From positions 1,020,845 through 1,084,844 of the forward strand of contig SWDT01000010.1 of NCBI GenBank assembly GCA_009193035.1: 64,000 bases of DNA, read 5' to 3'. Source of the stretch: Halicephalobus mephisto (taxonomy: Eukaryota; Nematoda; Chromadorea; Rhabditida; Panagrolaimidae). Position 1 is the first letter of the stretch. The number at the start of each line of letters is the position of its first letter. Both the position numbers and the translations under genes were made by a program. The notes under the pieces are model-generated. The model saw nothing but the letters and a program-made list of their open reading frames with translations, had not been told where the DNA came from and made no database searches. This document shows positions 27,424-39,090 of this stretch, piece after piece.

Positions 27424-30400
27424 TTAGCAATGTGGTTGAGTAAGTTGTTGTTTTAATTTTGGAAAATCTTTTTCGAGAATAACGAATTTTGGATCAGTAG
27501 CAATTGATTTTAATTGATCTAAATTAGGAGGAAGTAATGGATCATTGACAGCAACAACATAAATTTGAATTTTTTGATTACGAAGTTGAATTGAAATATT
27601 AGTTGGATTATCTTGACTATATCCATCAGTAAATATTATCATTATTTTTTTAGCATTTTTACGACTACCGTATTTTTTATTATATTCTTTTGAAGCTTCT
27701 AACATGGCTTCTCCGGTTCTTGTGGTCCCACCGAGAAAAAATGAATTTGAAATTTCGGATATTGCTGAAGTTGAATTTGAATGTTTTTTTAAATGGAATA
27801 CTGTAGTTGTACGTTTTGGTCCGGAATATTTTATGAAAGCGATTTGGGAGGATAAAGGACTTAATTGAAGATTTTTGATTATGTTTGAAATTAAAAATAA
27901 ATATTTTTGGTTTTTTTCTACAGTACCGTCACTGTTATCTACGAGGAATATTATGTCTTGGAGACAAGTTTGGTTTACTGTAGAATAGGGAAATTTCGAT
28001 GGGGATACTGTAGGTTTAGGAAGAGAATTTTGTTTTACTGTAGAATAGGGAAGTTTTGATGGGGATACTGTAGGTTTAGGGGGAGAATTTTGGTTTACTG
28101 TAGAATAGGGAAGTTTCGATGGGGATACTGTAGGTTTGGGAAGAGAATTTTGTTTTACTGTAGAATAGGGAAGTTTTGATGGGGATACTGTAGGTTTGAA
28201 GAGAGAATTTTGGTTTACTGTAGAATAGGGAAATTTCGATGGGGATACTGTAGATTTGGGGAGAGAATTTTGTTTTCGTCGTAAAATTCGGGATTTTGTG
28301 GATTTTTTGCAGGATATGAAGGGATGGAGGATTTTGTTTAGTTTTTGTTCGGCACTTGTTTGACGGTTTTTGGAAGTTATTATTGATTTTTTTTCTCCGT
28401 TTGTTAAAAGTTCCAATGTTGCATTTCTGAAATATTTTTAAAATTATAAATTTTATTTTTTTTTAATTTAAATTTAAAAATTATAAATTTTACTTTTTTA
28501 AATTATTTTATTTTTAAAAAAATTCAAAAAATAAAAATTTCTTAAATTGAGAATTTTATTCTTATAAAAATACGAAACTTTTTCTCACAACGATTGACTG
28601 GCAATTTTCCCCGAAGTGAAATGGTAAATCTGGCTAATCAGTGAATTTTGATAAAAAAATGTAAAATAATTTTTTTCAGTTTTTAATTAAAATCACAAAA
28701 GTGAACTCTCTCTCACAATGATTGACTGGCAATTTCCCCCGAAATGAAATGGTAAATCTGGCTAATCAGTGGATCTTTGTCAATAAATGTGAAATAATTT
28801 TTTTCAATTCTTAATTAAAATCACAAAAGTGAACTCTCTCTCACAACGATTGACTGGCAATTTCCCCCGAAATGAAATGGTAAATCTGGCTAATTAGTGA
28901 ATTTTGATAAAAAATGTAAAATAATTTTTTTCAGTTTTTAATTAAAATTATACAGTGAAACCTCGCTAAAAACACCCTCGATAAGAGCAAATCCTCTTTA
29001 AAGACAACTCGGTTCCGACCCCTACTGTGGATGTTCCCCTAGTAAACCCCTCGATAAAGGCAACTCTTCTGTAAAAACAACTTTTCTGCCGTCCCTTCGG
29101 GTTGTTTTTAGCGAGGTTTCACTGTATATGAAAACATAAACACGAAACTTGAACAAACCTTTCGATGCTGATGGAACTTTCAGGATTCACGACGAACGTG
29201 TGGATGTAATATTTTTTGGACAATTGTGAAGTTACTTTTTGCAATTTATCAGATTCGCCAGGTCTGACTCTGCCGTCGGTGAAAACGAGGACGACCACAG
29301 AAGATCCCATTCGTTTTTTTCTGAGGACTTTTTTTAGAAGAACATCCACGGCTTCGGCCGTTCCTACAGAAGGCAAAAGTTTTCTCGTTTCATTTTTAAC
29401 TAATAAAGAATCAAATTCTTTTTTTAAAATATTCACGAAAGAATCTGTTTCTTGATTGTCTTCAAACGATGAAACTAGTAATTCGTCAAGGGTCCTTTTA
29501 CCGTACAAAATCAAAGCGGCTCTGTGAAGTCCACTTGACAGGTCGAGTTGTTGAGCGGTTTTCAGAGCTAATTCTCTCCTTCTCTAAATTAAAAAAAATT
29601 AAAAATCATTTTTAAAAATAGTTCAAAGTAAATCTAAAAAAATCGAACTATTTTTAAAATAAAAAAAGTAAATTTAAAAAAGTTGAATTATTTTTAAAAA
29701 TCATTTTTAAAATAAATCTAAAAAAATCGAACTATTTTTAAAATAAAAAAGTAAATTTTAAAAAATCGAGCTATTTTTAAAATAAAAAAGTAAATTTTAA
29801 AAAATCGAGCTATTTTTAAAATAAAAAAAGTAAATTTAAAAAAGTTGAATTATTTTTAAAATAAAAAAGTAAATTTTAAAAAATCGAACTATTTTTAAAA
29901 ATCATTTTTAAAATAAAAAAAATTTAGAATAAAAAAACCTAAAATTCTTATTTATAAAAAAACTGAACTTTTTTAAATTTTATTTTTTATTTTTAAACTT
30001 TTTTCGTTTAAATCTGTCAGTTTTGAACTGATTCGGATTCAAATGCTACTCGAGCAGCGAAATTAGGGGATTTTTTTAAAATCGAAAAATCTTTTTGAAT
30101 TTGATTTCAAAAAAGTTCGAAAATTTATAATTTTTTAATTTTTTCTGCTTTATCCTAGTCATGAAATGTCAATTCTTCTAGCGACGAATGGATATCGGAT
30201 ATAAACTGAAATTAACGTTTTTAGGCTTAGGCTACAGGGATAAGCCTATAGTTGAGATTAACCCGGCATCCATAGGCCTAGAGTACAGAGATAAATTTAA
30301 AATCGAACTTGATCTGATGTCCATAGGCTTAGGATACAACGATATCTAATGATAAACCGAACCTAACACCCATAGGCTTAGGTTAAAGTCGTAAAACTAA

Positions 30401-31177
30401 GCCTAAGGACGTCAATCTAACGTTCTTAAATAGGTTCAATTTTAAATTTAGCTCTGCAGTCTAACTTAGTATTGGTAAATTTAGGGTATAAAGATAAACC
30501 GAACCTAACACCCATAGGCTTAAGTTGATGTCCTTCGGCTTAGTTTTACGACTTTAACTTAACGTTCTTAAATAGGTTCAATTTTAAATTTAGCTCTGCA
30601 GTCTAACTTAGCATCCGTAAATTTAGAGTATAAAGATAAACTGAATCTTTAGCTAAACCTACCACCCATAGCCTCATGTTAAAGTCGTAAAACTAAGCCT
30701 AAGGACGTCAACCTAACATCCTTAAACTTAAATTACAGAACTAAATTTAAGATCTAACTTAACATCCATAAGTGTAGGATATGGAGATAAACTGAATCTT
30801 TAACCGAACCTACCACCCATAGGCTTAAGTCATAAGCCTAAGCCTAATATACTTAGGCTAAAATCATGAGCCTAAGCCTACGAACACACCTCATCCAGTC
30901 CAGCAAGCCTAATTTATTTCCATTAACATATCCCACTTCTAAATCCAAATATCCTCATTTCCAATAAACCACCAAATACAATAATCCCATTACAAAACCT
31001 CCACTTTTCAAAATTACCTTTAAAATTAAAACTTTCAAAAAAATTTAAAAAAAAACATACTTGAAGACTTCTTCCTAATGGACTGTCATCAACTTCTGTA
31101 TCAATTATAAATACAAAATCACTACAACAATTCAACAATTTAATTAATCCTAAAAAGATTAAAAATCGTTTTAACAT
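27424..31177 (-). CDS. secreted protein with two vWA-like domains and a 20-residue tandem repeat linker
   Basis: Exons (minus strand) 31177-31061, 29583-29159, 28426-27424, giving 514 residues. Residues 1-18 form a signal peptide and no membrane helix follows, so the protein is probably secreted. Residues ~19-180 (CSDFVFIIDTEVD, VVLVFTDGRV) form a vWA-like domain whose metal-site DxSxS is degenerate. Residues ~233-334 are five 20-residue repeats of PTVSPSKLPYSTV type. Residues ~338-510 (DIIFLVDNSDG, GGTTRTG, IIFTDGYS) form a second vWA domain with most metal-site elements, although the last Ser of DxSxS is Gly. vWA domains usually bind extracellular proteins. Nematodes have many secreted vWA proteins, some with C-type lectin domains; none is seen here. 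The intervening intron carries a MITE and TAGGC-type repeats. Function unknown. Confidence 0.8.
27971..28270 (-). repeat. coding minisatellite, five 60-bp units
   Basis: Five units of exactly 60 bp lie in the last exon of the double-vWA gene and encode about 20 residues each (Thr-Val-Ser-Pro-Ser-Lys-Leu-Pro-Tyr core). On the plus strand every unit holds two TACTGTAG-type octamers (TTTACTGTAGAATAGGG and GGATACTGTAG). Units differ by a few substitutions and none shifts the frame. Confidence 0.95.
28565..28950. repeat. three tandem copies of a ~128-bp unit (intronic)
   Basis: Copies start near 28585, 28713 and 28841 with CACAACGATTGACTGGCAAT and GAAATGGTAAATCTGGCTAA. They occupy the intron between exons 2 and 3 of the double-vWA gene. 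Confidence 0.9.
28953..29124. mobile_element. 172-bp MITE, Tc1/mariner-pogo type, TA target duplication
   Basis: Perfect terminal inverted repeats start CAGTGAAACCTCGCTAAAAA and end with the reverse complement, flanked by TA on both sides (28951-28952 and 29125-29126). The interior is too short to code and has further imperfect pairing (CCCTCGATAAGAGCAA against CCCCTCGATAAAGGCAA). The CAGTGAAACCTC end and TA duplication fit non-autonomous Tc1/mariner/pogo elements. It lies in an intron of the double-vWA gene. Confidence 0.85.
29590..29990. repeat. short A/T tandem repeat (intronic)
   Basis: Units of ~55-60 bp such as AAATCGAACTATTTTTAAAA plus TAAAAAAGTAAATTT recur about seven times at the 5' end of the first intron of the double-vWA gene, as seen on the plus strand. 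Confidence 0.75.
30200..30895. repeat. degenerate TAGGCTTAGG-rich repeat
   Basis: About 700 bp of variants of CCATAGGCTTAGGTTAAAGT, AAACTAAGCCTAAGGACGTC and TTAGCTCTGCAGTCTAACTT, in both orientations, with blocks repeating at ~120-130 bp. It contains TTAGGCTTAGGC near 30222, two copies of the nematode telomere hexamer, but not a continuous telomeric array. Intronic in the double-vWA gene. Confidence 0.7.
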
Positions 31178-31692
31178 CTTTTTTCAATAATTTTAAAATG
31201 ATCCAAATTCCGATAAATTCTATCTTTTCTATAGAAACTGCTGGAGGGCAAATTCTCCAAACTGATCCTCCCGTCAAAATCATTTCTCATCAAAACGTTC
31301 CAGATTTTCTATTCTTCGATAAAAACAAAAATTTTCTCCGAATAAATCGGGGAGAAAAAATCTCAAATCCACAATTCATCCTTTAAAATACAAATCCAAT
31401 AATTAACATTATTTTTTTTGCAGAAATAGCCATACACAGGTAGGACTTAGTTAGACAGTAAAAAAGAAACATTTTCTTTGTCATTTGAAAAGTGAACAGT
31501 AACAACCTTACCACGAAAAAGCTCAAGTTAGATTGGTATTTACAATAGTTTCTATTCACTTCCAAATGGCAAAGAAATAGAAGAGCAAGCAGACGAGTTC
31601 TGATAAATTAAGCGGACATATTCCGGTCATTGGAAAAAACAAGTGTTATCGTCAAAAGACTCGCGTTAAAGAAGAACAAATCTGAGTTGGAT

Positions 31693-32506
31693 TTAGCAAC
31701 AACCACCACTCTTTCTGTCTTCTACAGGTTGAGAAGGACCAATGCGTACAGAGCTTGGATTGGCACCAGATTGTTGAAGAGGACCCATACGGTTCTTAAT
31801 CTCAGTTGCCATCGTAATGAAAGCTTGTTCAACATTAGTAGATGACTTGGCTGATGTTTCAAGGAATGGAATACCAAGTTGATCAGCATAATCCTAAAAT
31901 AATCAAAAATTAATAATTAATTTCCAATTTCTAAAAAACCTTGGCAACATTAGTTTCAACAGCACGTTTGCTTGTCATATCACACTTGTTTCCAACAAGA
32001 AGTTTGTTCACATTTTCACAGGCATATCGATCAATCTCTTGTAGCCATTGTTTCACATTGTTGAAAGTATCCTGATCTGTAATATCGTACACAACAATGA
32101 TTCCATGGGCTCCACGATAGTACGACGAAGTGATTGTACGGAAACGTTCCTGACCAGCAGTATCCCACTAAAAAACGTCAATTATCGATTAGGTACACAA
32201 ACTACAAAGTGATGACTCACAATTTGGAGCTTGATCGTCTTTCCTTCTAGTTCAATTGTGCGGATTTTCTGAAAAAACAAAACAATCAATACTTAAAAAA
32301 GACACGTCAGACTAACGAAATCGACACCAATAGTGGAAATGTAGGATTCCGTGTAAGTGTCATCTGCGAATCTCAACAATAGGCATGATTTGCCGACACC
32401 CGAGTCACCAATAAGGAGCAACTTGAACAGGTAATCACTGAAAAACAATTTACATACGAAAAGTTGAAATTTCGTCAACTTACTATTCTGGATTCATTGT
32501 CGCCAT
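31693..32506 (-). CDS. rab-1: Rab1-type small GTPase
   Basis: Ras-superfamily GTPase that controls ER-to-Golgi vesicle traffic. Exons (minus strand) 32506-32484, 32437-32317, 32268-32221, 32167-31940, 31893-31693, giving 206 residues, the normal Rab1 length. P-loop GDSGVGKS at 18-25, switch region [20 protein letters not shown] at 65-71, NKCD at 124-127, ETSAK at 151-155, and C-terminal GGCC, whose two Cys would be geranylgeranylated. The first ATG gives MATMNPEYDYLF; the second would give MNPEYDYLF. A TTTTTTCAG acceptor at 32571-32572 leaves a 64-nt 5' UTR and is a likely trans-splice site. All motifs are intact, and sequence similarity to animal Rab1 is very high throughout. Confidence 0.97.
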
Positions 32507-32739
32507 TGTTGCAGGTGAAAACGCGTTGATTTGTGGTTGAAAAGTAAAATCACCCGCTGACAACCGTCCTCTGAAAAAATCGATTAAAATAATCATATTT
32601 AAGCTTCGAAAGTGGAAATTTTAAAATGATTAATCATGAGCAAGAAAACACGGCAATCGCGAGTTTGTGAACAATTTTAAAAACTTGGGTTTCACATATA
32701 AATATTTTTATAAAAGCCAAAAAATCAATAAAAACTTCA

Positions 32740-33480
32740 CAAGGATGTGGTTAATCAGATATCCCAAAAATGCCACGTCTGAACCGAATAAGAAAACCAG
32801 ACGATCGTCGCGCTGTTTTTATATATGAATAATTCCCGAGAAACACGAATTAAATGTATATTTTTTACAGAAAAACCACAGAGGGTTAGAAAAACGCAAT
32901 TACCAGATATTCTGAAAAAGACACCGCGTGTAAATCGGGTAAAAAAGACAATCGCGCGTCGGTTTTCAGATATCGCTCATTTTCGAAAAATATAGCTTTA
33001 CTATTTATAAGGTACGTGATTTTGTAAAAGTAAAACAATCTCGAGGAAGGGTTGGATGTGGTTAATCAGACATTCTAAAAAACATCACGTTCGAATCGGA
33101 TAAGGGAGCGGAACGACCGCCACGTTGGTCTTCATATATGGAGATTTCGAAAAAATGGATTTTCATATATAAAACCATTTACTTCTCACAAAGAAAACCT
33201 CGAGGAGGATCAGAAGGATGTGGTTAATCCGATATCCTGAAAAAGTGCCGCGTTTGAGTCCAGTAAGAGAGCGGAACGATCGTCGCGTTGGTCTTCATAT
33301 ATGAATAATTCCCGGAAAATATGGATTTCTTTATATGTAAAATTATGTACTTTTTTACAAAAAGATCACGAGGAGGGTCGGACGGATGTAACTAATCGGA
33401 TATCTCAGGAAAGACGCCACGTTTGAATCGGGTAAGGAAGCAAAAACGATCGCCGCGTTGGTTTTCAGATGCAAGGCGAA
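32740..33480. repeat. ~155-310 bp spaced repeat upstream of rab-1
   Basis: GGATGTGGTTAATCAGATAT and variants occur near 32744, 33052, 33219 and 33384. Each is followed by a GCCACGTYTGAAYCGG-like block, AACGATCGTCGCG and an ATATATGAATAATTCCCG segment. It is about 170 bp upstream of the rab-1 5' UTR acceptor, so the rab-1 promoter probably lies in or next to it. Confidence 0.8.
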
Positions 33481-33879
33481 ACGATGACAGCACCAGACTA
33501 CTCTGCGCGTGTCCAGTCGAGCCGCTTTTGAAAACGGTCTAACTGGAAAAGAGGACACACATTCCACGTGAAACGCAGTTCGTCGCGACGAGAGCACAGT
33601 GGAAGTGCAGTGTGCGAGTCAGTGCGAGTCGGATGGACATTTCAAGGAACACAAAACTGGCAAATTGTTTTTTAAATAAAATTTATAATTTTTAAAATGC
33701 TCAATTATGTAAAATAAAAAAATATAAATTTCAAAACATGATCAAATTTGAGTATTTTCATTGATTTTTATATCAACAATCATGTGGCTGTCTGGTGACC
33801 GAAGTTTTTTGTTCTTTGACGACTTGGGACTGAATCATGAACAAAGTTTTCGATTTTTCGGAATTAAAATTCCAGTAAA

Positions 33880-34700
33880 AATTTCCGCAAAGTTCTATAA
33901 TCATTTAAATTATGGGAGTTTAAAAAATTAGAATTTTATAAAATCTAGAATTTTTTAGGATTTTACTAAATTTTCTGAAAATTAGAATTTTATGAATCTT
34001 TTAGAAACTTTTTAGAATCTTTAGAATTTTATGAATTTTCTAAAAAGTTCTAGAAAGTTTTATAATAACTAAGAATTATGAAATTTTAGAAAATTTAGAA
34101 TTTTATAAAATCTAGAATTTTTTAGGATTTTATTGTAGTTTCTGAAAATTAGAATTTTGTGAATCTTTTAGAAACTTTTTAGAATTTTTAGAATCTTCTA
34201 GAAAGTTTTAGAATAATCAAGAATTATGAAATTTTAGAAAATTTAGAATTTTATAAAATCTAGAATTTTTTAGGATTTTATTGTAGTTTCTGGAAATTAG
34301 AATTTTATGAATCTTTTAGAAACTTTTTAGAATTTTTAGAATCTTCTAGAAAGTTTTAGAATAATCAAGAATTATGAAATTTTCGAAAATTTTAGAATTT
34401 TATAAAATCTAGGATTTTTTAGGATTTTACTAAATTTTCTGAAACTTAGAATTTTATGAATCTTTTAGGAACTTTTTAGAATCTTCTAGAAAGTTTTAGA
34501 ATAATCAAGAATTATGAAATTTTCGAAAATTTAGAATTTTATAAATTTTAGGATCTTCCAGAATTTCATGGAGGCTTCTGAAATTTCTTAGAATTCTTCA
34601 AAATTTTCTAAAATCTTCTAAAATTCAGTGGGAATTTTTAGAATCATCCAAAATTTTGTTAAAATTTTTGAAGCATTTAAAATTTTTGTTGAAATTTCTA
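33880..34700. repeat. ~145-bp AT-rich tandem repeat
   Basis: The unit, with AATTATGAAATTTTAGAAAA, AAATCTAGAATTTTTTAGGA and CTTCTAGAAAGTTTTAGAAT, recurs four to five times (near 34065, 34209, 34370 and 34510), then decays to about 34880. No gene. Confidence 0.8.
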
Positions 34701-34879
34701 GTTTCTCAGAATCCAGCGGAAGTAATTCTGGACTTCATAGAAGTCTCTAGAATCTTCGAAAATCAGATCGAAACTTGCAAAATCGAATTGGAAATTTTAT
34801 GCAAATTTTTGAAACTTTTCAGAATACTGTAGAAGCTTCCAGAATCCAGTAAAAATTTCCTCATTCAGCTGAAATCGGA

Positions 34880-35240
34880 AGTTTTGAAATTTTCTAGGAT
34901 ATTCGTCCCAGGACCATTTTTAAATAATTTTAAAAATTTTATGGAAATTTAATTTTCGAATTTCTTATAAAAATCAAAAATGTTTTTAGAAATTCTTCCC
35001 AGGACCATTTTTAAATAATTTTAAATAATTTTAAAAATTTTTTGTGAAAATTTAATCTTCGAATTTTTTATAAAAGTCCAAAAATCCGTGTTGGGATTAT
35101 TTTTATAAAAATCAAAAATGTTTTTAATGTTTTCAGAAATTCTTCCCAGGATCATTTTTAAATAATTTTAAAATTTTTTGTGAAAATTTAATCTTCGAAT
35201 TTTGAACTTGAATAAATGCAAAAATTTTTCGAAATCGACA
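34880..35240. repeat. degenerate tandem repeat
   Basis: Three blocks carry TTCCCAGGACCATTTTTAAA, AATAATTTTAAA and GAAAATTTAATCTTCGAATT. No gene recognised. Confidence 0.65.
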
Positions 35241-35429
35241 TTTTCGCTCATGAAATATTCGGCCAAAGTCGACGTACTGATGTGAATGAGAAAGTTGTCA
35301 AGATATGAGTTGTTCGTGACTTTTTTATTTCATCAACGAACAAGTTAAAGATCTGAAAAATGAAAAAAAAATTTATGACTTGCGACCAGGAAATGAGCCG
35401 TTCGTTTTTTTTAAAATTCGTTATTGAAG

Positions 35430-35680
35430 TCAAAATTAAAATTTTAAATTTATTTTTTAAATTTTTTTTGTAATTTTTAAATTTTTTTAATAAATTTTTA
35501 AATTTTTTTTTGTAATTTTTAAATTTTTTTAATAAATTTTTTTATTTTTTTTGTAATTTTTAAATTTTTTTTGTAAATTTTTTATTTTTTTTTTGTAATT
35601 TTTAAATTTTTTTATTTTTTTTTGTAATTTTTTAAATTTTTTATTTTTTTTTTTGTAATTTTTTATTGGACACGAAATCC
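35430..35680. repeat. poly-A/T low-complexity tract
   Basis: Alternating TTTTTTTTGTAATTTTTAAA runs. The lysine-rich open frame on the minus strand here is low complexity only. Confidence 0.8.
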
Positions 35681-35789
35681 GGTCTTTTTTGAGATTTATG
35701 GATTCTTGAAAATCCATAAAAATTCAAAAACGGCCTTGGTCGGTCCTCGAGAAAACGGAAAGTCGGTCATTAATCGTGGTCAAGCTTAT

Positions 35790-36470
35790 TGTGAATTCTT
35801 TTAATTACCCAAAATGCCTCAGGCAATTTCTGAAGTTTAGTCATTATTCTAAAAAATATAGTATTTTTTCCTTTTTATCTTTAACAACATTTAAAATACG
35901 TAAAAATCACATTTTTATATGAATACAATTGATTTTTTACTTAACAAAAAAAATTGATATATCAACTTTTAATTTTTTTAGAATTTTTTTTCTCAAATTT
36001 CATTTTTATTAATGAAAGATTTCGTAATTTTCGCGACGAGAGTTAATTCCACATTCCTAGACGGATATTTACCATAAAACATCTTAAATTACCCAAAATG
36101 CCTCAGGCAATTTTCAAATTACAGTCACTATTTTAAAAATTATAATTTATTTTATTTTCCACCTTTAACAACTTTTAAAATACATATAAATAACATTTTT
36201 ATATGAATACAATTGATTTTTTACTTAACGAAAAAAAATTGATATATCAAATTTTAATTTTTTTGGAATTTTTTTTCTCAAATTTCATTTTTATTAATGA
36301 AATGATTTCGTAATTTTCACGACGAGAGTTAATTCCACATTCCTAGACGGATATTTATCATAAAACATCTTAAATTACCCAAAATGCCTCGGGCAATTTC
36401 CAAATTTCAATCACTATTTTAAAAATTATAATTTATTTTATTTTTTGTGTTTTATTAATAAAATTTTTTA
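35790..36470. repeat. ~285-bp tandem repeat, nearly three copies
   Basis: TTACCCAAAATGCCTCAGGC occurs near 35803, 36092 and 36374 (with CTCGGGC in the third). Between these points the copies share TTGATTTTTTACTTAAC, ATTGATATATCAA and ATTCCACATTCCTAGACGGA. Non-coding. Confidence 0.9.
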
Positions 36471-36720
36471 TGTTTAAAATTACAAACATATTTGACAAAT
36501 GCCACTACATGGGAAATTTTCACATCATCTTAACTAGCTTACTGTATAATTGGAAAAGTTTGTTTATTAACTTATTAAGTACATTTGGTTGTTTTTGTTC
36601 AAAATTCTACTCTCAATGGTAAACAAGAAAATTGATTATCGTCAAAAAAATGTTCGTGCCAAAAACTGACTTTATTTTTTAAATTTATTTTCACAAAATG
36701 CACCTTGGCAAAAAGCACAC
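36470..36720. other. intergenic, no feature recognised
   Basis: AT-rich sequence between two repeat arrays, apparently single copy, with no coding or RNA signal seen. Confidence 0.4.
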
Positions 36721-38075
36721 TTATTACGATCGGGAATTTTCGTGACGAGAGTTATTTTGTTTTTTAAAAAGTTTTCGTCGTAAGAGTTATTTTATTTTTT
36801 AAAAATTTTCGTCGTAAAAGTTGATTTTAATTTTTTTTTATATTATCAGAAATTTTCGTGTCGGAATCTTAGTTTTTTAAAATTTACTAAAGTTTTCGTG
36901 ACGAGAGTTATTTTGTTTTTTAAAAAGTTTTCGTCGTAAGAGTTATTTTATTTTTTTTTAAATTATCAGAAATTTTCGTGTCGGAATCTTAGTTTTTTAA
37001 AATTCGCTAAAAGTTTTCGTGGCGAGAGTTTAGTTTTTTTAAAAAGTTGTTAGAGGTTTTCGTCGTAAGAGTTATTTTATTTTTTAAAAAGTTTTCGTGG
37101 TAAGAGTTTATTTTAAATTTCCTTTTTTTAAATTTATTAAACATTTTCGTATTAAGAATTTATTTTAATTTTTTTAAAATTATGAGAAATTTTCGTGGCA
37201 AGAGCTTAGTTTTTTAAAATTTGCTAAAAGTTTTCGTGGTGAGAGTTATTTTGTTTTTTAAAAATTTTCGTCGTAAAAGTTATTTTATTTTTTAAAAAGT
37301 TTTCATAGTAAGAATTTATTTTAAATTTTTTCAAAATTATCAGAAATTTTCGTGGCAAGAGCTTAGTTTTTTTAAAGTCCTTAAAAATTTTCGTGTTAAG
37401 AATTTATTTTAATTTTTTTTAAATATTTGAAAATTTTTGTAGAAAAAGTTAATTTTATTTTTTTAAAGTTGTCAGGAACTTTCGTTTTGAGATTTGACGT
37501 CACATAAATTACTACTTTGCACGAAATTCCACTGTTACCAACAAGTGAATAACTTTTTTACAATTTTCAAGAACTTTCGTAGCGGAATTTTTTCTTTTTT
37601 TAGGATCTTCAAAAATTTTCGCGGCGAAAGTCTGCTTTTTTCATTTTTAAGTTTTTTATGGATTTTCATAATGGGAGTTAATTTTCTTTTTAACATTTTT
37701 AAAAACTTTCGCGGTGAGAGTTAACTTCGTTTTTAACATTTTTAAGAACTTTCGCGGTGAGAGTTAACTTCATTTTTTTTCTTTTTAGGATTTTTGAAAA
37801 CTTTCGCGGTGAGAGTTAACTTCATTTTTTTCCTTTTTAAGACCTTTGAAAACTTTCGTGATGAGAGTTAATTTTAATTTTTTTATTTTTAACATTTTTA
37901 AAAATTTTCGCGGTGAGAGTTAACTTCATTTTTTTTCTTTTTAAGACCTTTGAAAACTTTCGTGGTGAGAGTTAATTTCACTTTCTTGTTTATTTTTCCG
38001 AGGAAATTTCATTCGTATTAGTAAAAAATTACTTTATTACTGTTGTCAAGAAGTTCCACGACAAGAGTTAATTTC
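36720..38075. repeat. TTTTCGTGGTGAGAGTTA-type minisatellite
   Basis: About twenty degenerate copies of TTTTCGTGRYGAGAGTTA separated by 40-70 bp of A/T. The best copies (about 37680-37990) contain AACTTTCGCGGTGAGAGTTA. Open frames inside are repeat-derived. Confidence 0.85.
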
Positions 38076-38147
38076 GTATTCTGAGACAAAAAGCTTATTA
38101 CCGAGTCTTGTGAGTTATTGAAACGCCCGGGGCCATTCCTAATCGTC

Positions 38148-38725
38148 GGGACAGAAGCTATGCTGGAAAAAGAGCACTCGAAGCGATAGCCTGAATATCA
38201 GGGAGCATGAGATACTGTAGCACATGAATGAGACTCTCAGTAGTCTTGTAGAAGTGAAATATCTAATTATTGTCTGTCTTATTGTTAAGTAAGGATTAAT
38301 CTTGGGGCAGAAACTACACTAGAAAGAGAAGACCTGAAGAGACAGCTTGAATATCAAGGAATTTAGAATACTGTAGAATGAGTGAGATTCTTGATTGTCT
38401 TGTGTAGGAGATATATGATTATTGTCTGTCTTATTGTTGAGTAAGGATTAATCTTGCGACAGAAACCAGGAAGAGATAACCTGAAGATCAGGGAATGTAG
38501 AATACTGTACAGCGTGAGTGAGATTCTTAGTTATCCTTGTGTAGGAGATGTATAATTATTATCTATGCCTTATTGTTAAAATAAAGATTAGTGTTAGGGC
38601 AGAAACTAAACTAGAAAGAGAGGACCTGAAGAGATAGCCTGAATATCAGGGACTTTAGAATACTGTAGTACATGAGTAAGATATAATTATTGTCTGTCTT
38701 CTTGTTGAGTAAAGATTAATGATAT
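38148..38725. repeat. four tandem copies of a ~130-155 bp unit
   Basis: Copies at about 38148-38302, 38303-38455, 38456-38595 and 38596-38725. Each has GGGCAGAAACTA, AGCCTGAATATCAGGGA, AGAATACTGTAG, then ATTATTGTCTGTCTTATTGT and GTAAGGATTAATCTT. This array is less AT-rich than its surroundings and copies are 80-90% alike by eye. No coding potential. Confidence 0.9.
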
Positions 38726-39090
38726 TCTTCCTGTTTCTATCCTAGCACTTACATTTCATTCATTTTCTTGTTATATAAAAAACAGTTTTATTTTTGTGAA
38801 ATAAAATAGTTTTTTATTTTTATAAAACATTTTTTTATTTTTGTAAAATAAAACACTTTGTTTTTTAAGTTCTATGACATTTTTGATCGTTTCAGAAATG
38901 GCATTTTTATGCTAATGAATCCAGTGTGCAATTTTGGCAGGGACAGCTGAAGGTAGTTATTCTGACTAAAATCCCTTTTATAAAATGCAAAGCCCAAATG
39001 AAGGATTGTTTTCAGTTTTAGGATTATTTTTGTAGACGGCTTGTCGGACTTTTAATTCATTTATTTCCGAAATTAAGTAATTAAATTTAA
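38725..39090. other. intergenic, no feature recognised
   Basis: AT-rich sequence with no gene, RNA or clear repeat signal. Confidence 0.4.

Noticed and set aside
31198..31386. 62-codon ATG-initiated frame 20 bp from the divergent vWA gene start
   Set aside because: No recognised domain, signal peptide, splice context or conserved partner; it lies where the vWA gene promoter should be.
33355..33597. 80-codon minus-strand frame upstream of rab-1
   Set aside because: Mostly inside the rab-1 upstream repeat; no homology.
35796..36400. TTAATTACCCAAAATG resembling the SL1 leader (AATTACCCAAG)
   Set aside because: Not followed by the rest of the leader or by an SL RNA body, and repeated three times as part of a 285-bp satellite.
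36720..38725. Regularly spaced repeats that could be taken for a CRISPR array
   Set aside because: Units are degenerate, spacers are themselves repetitive, and the genome is eukaryotic.
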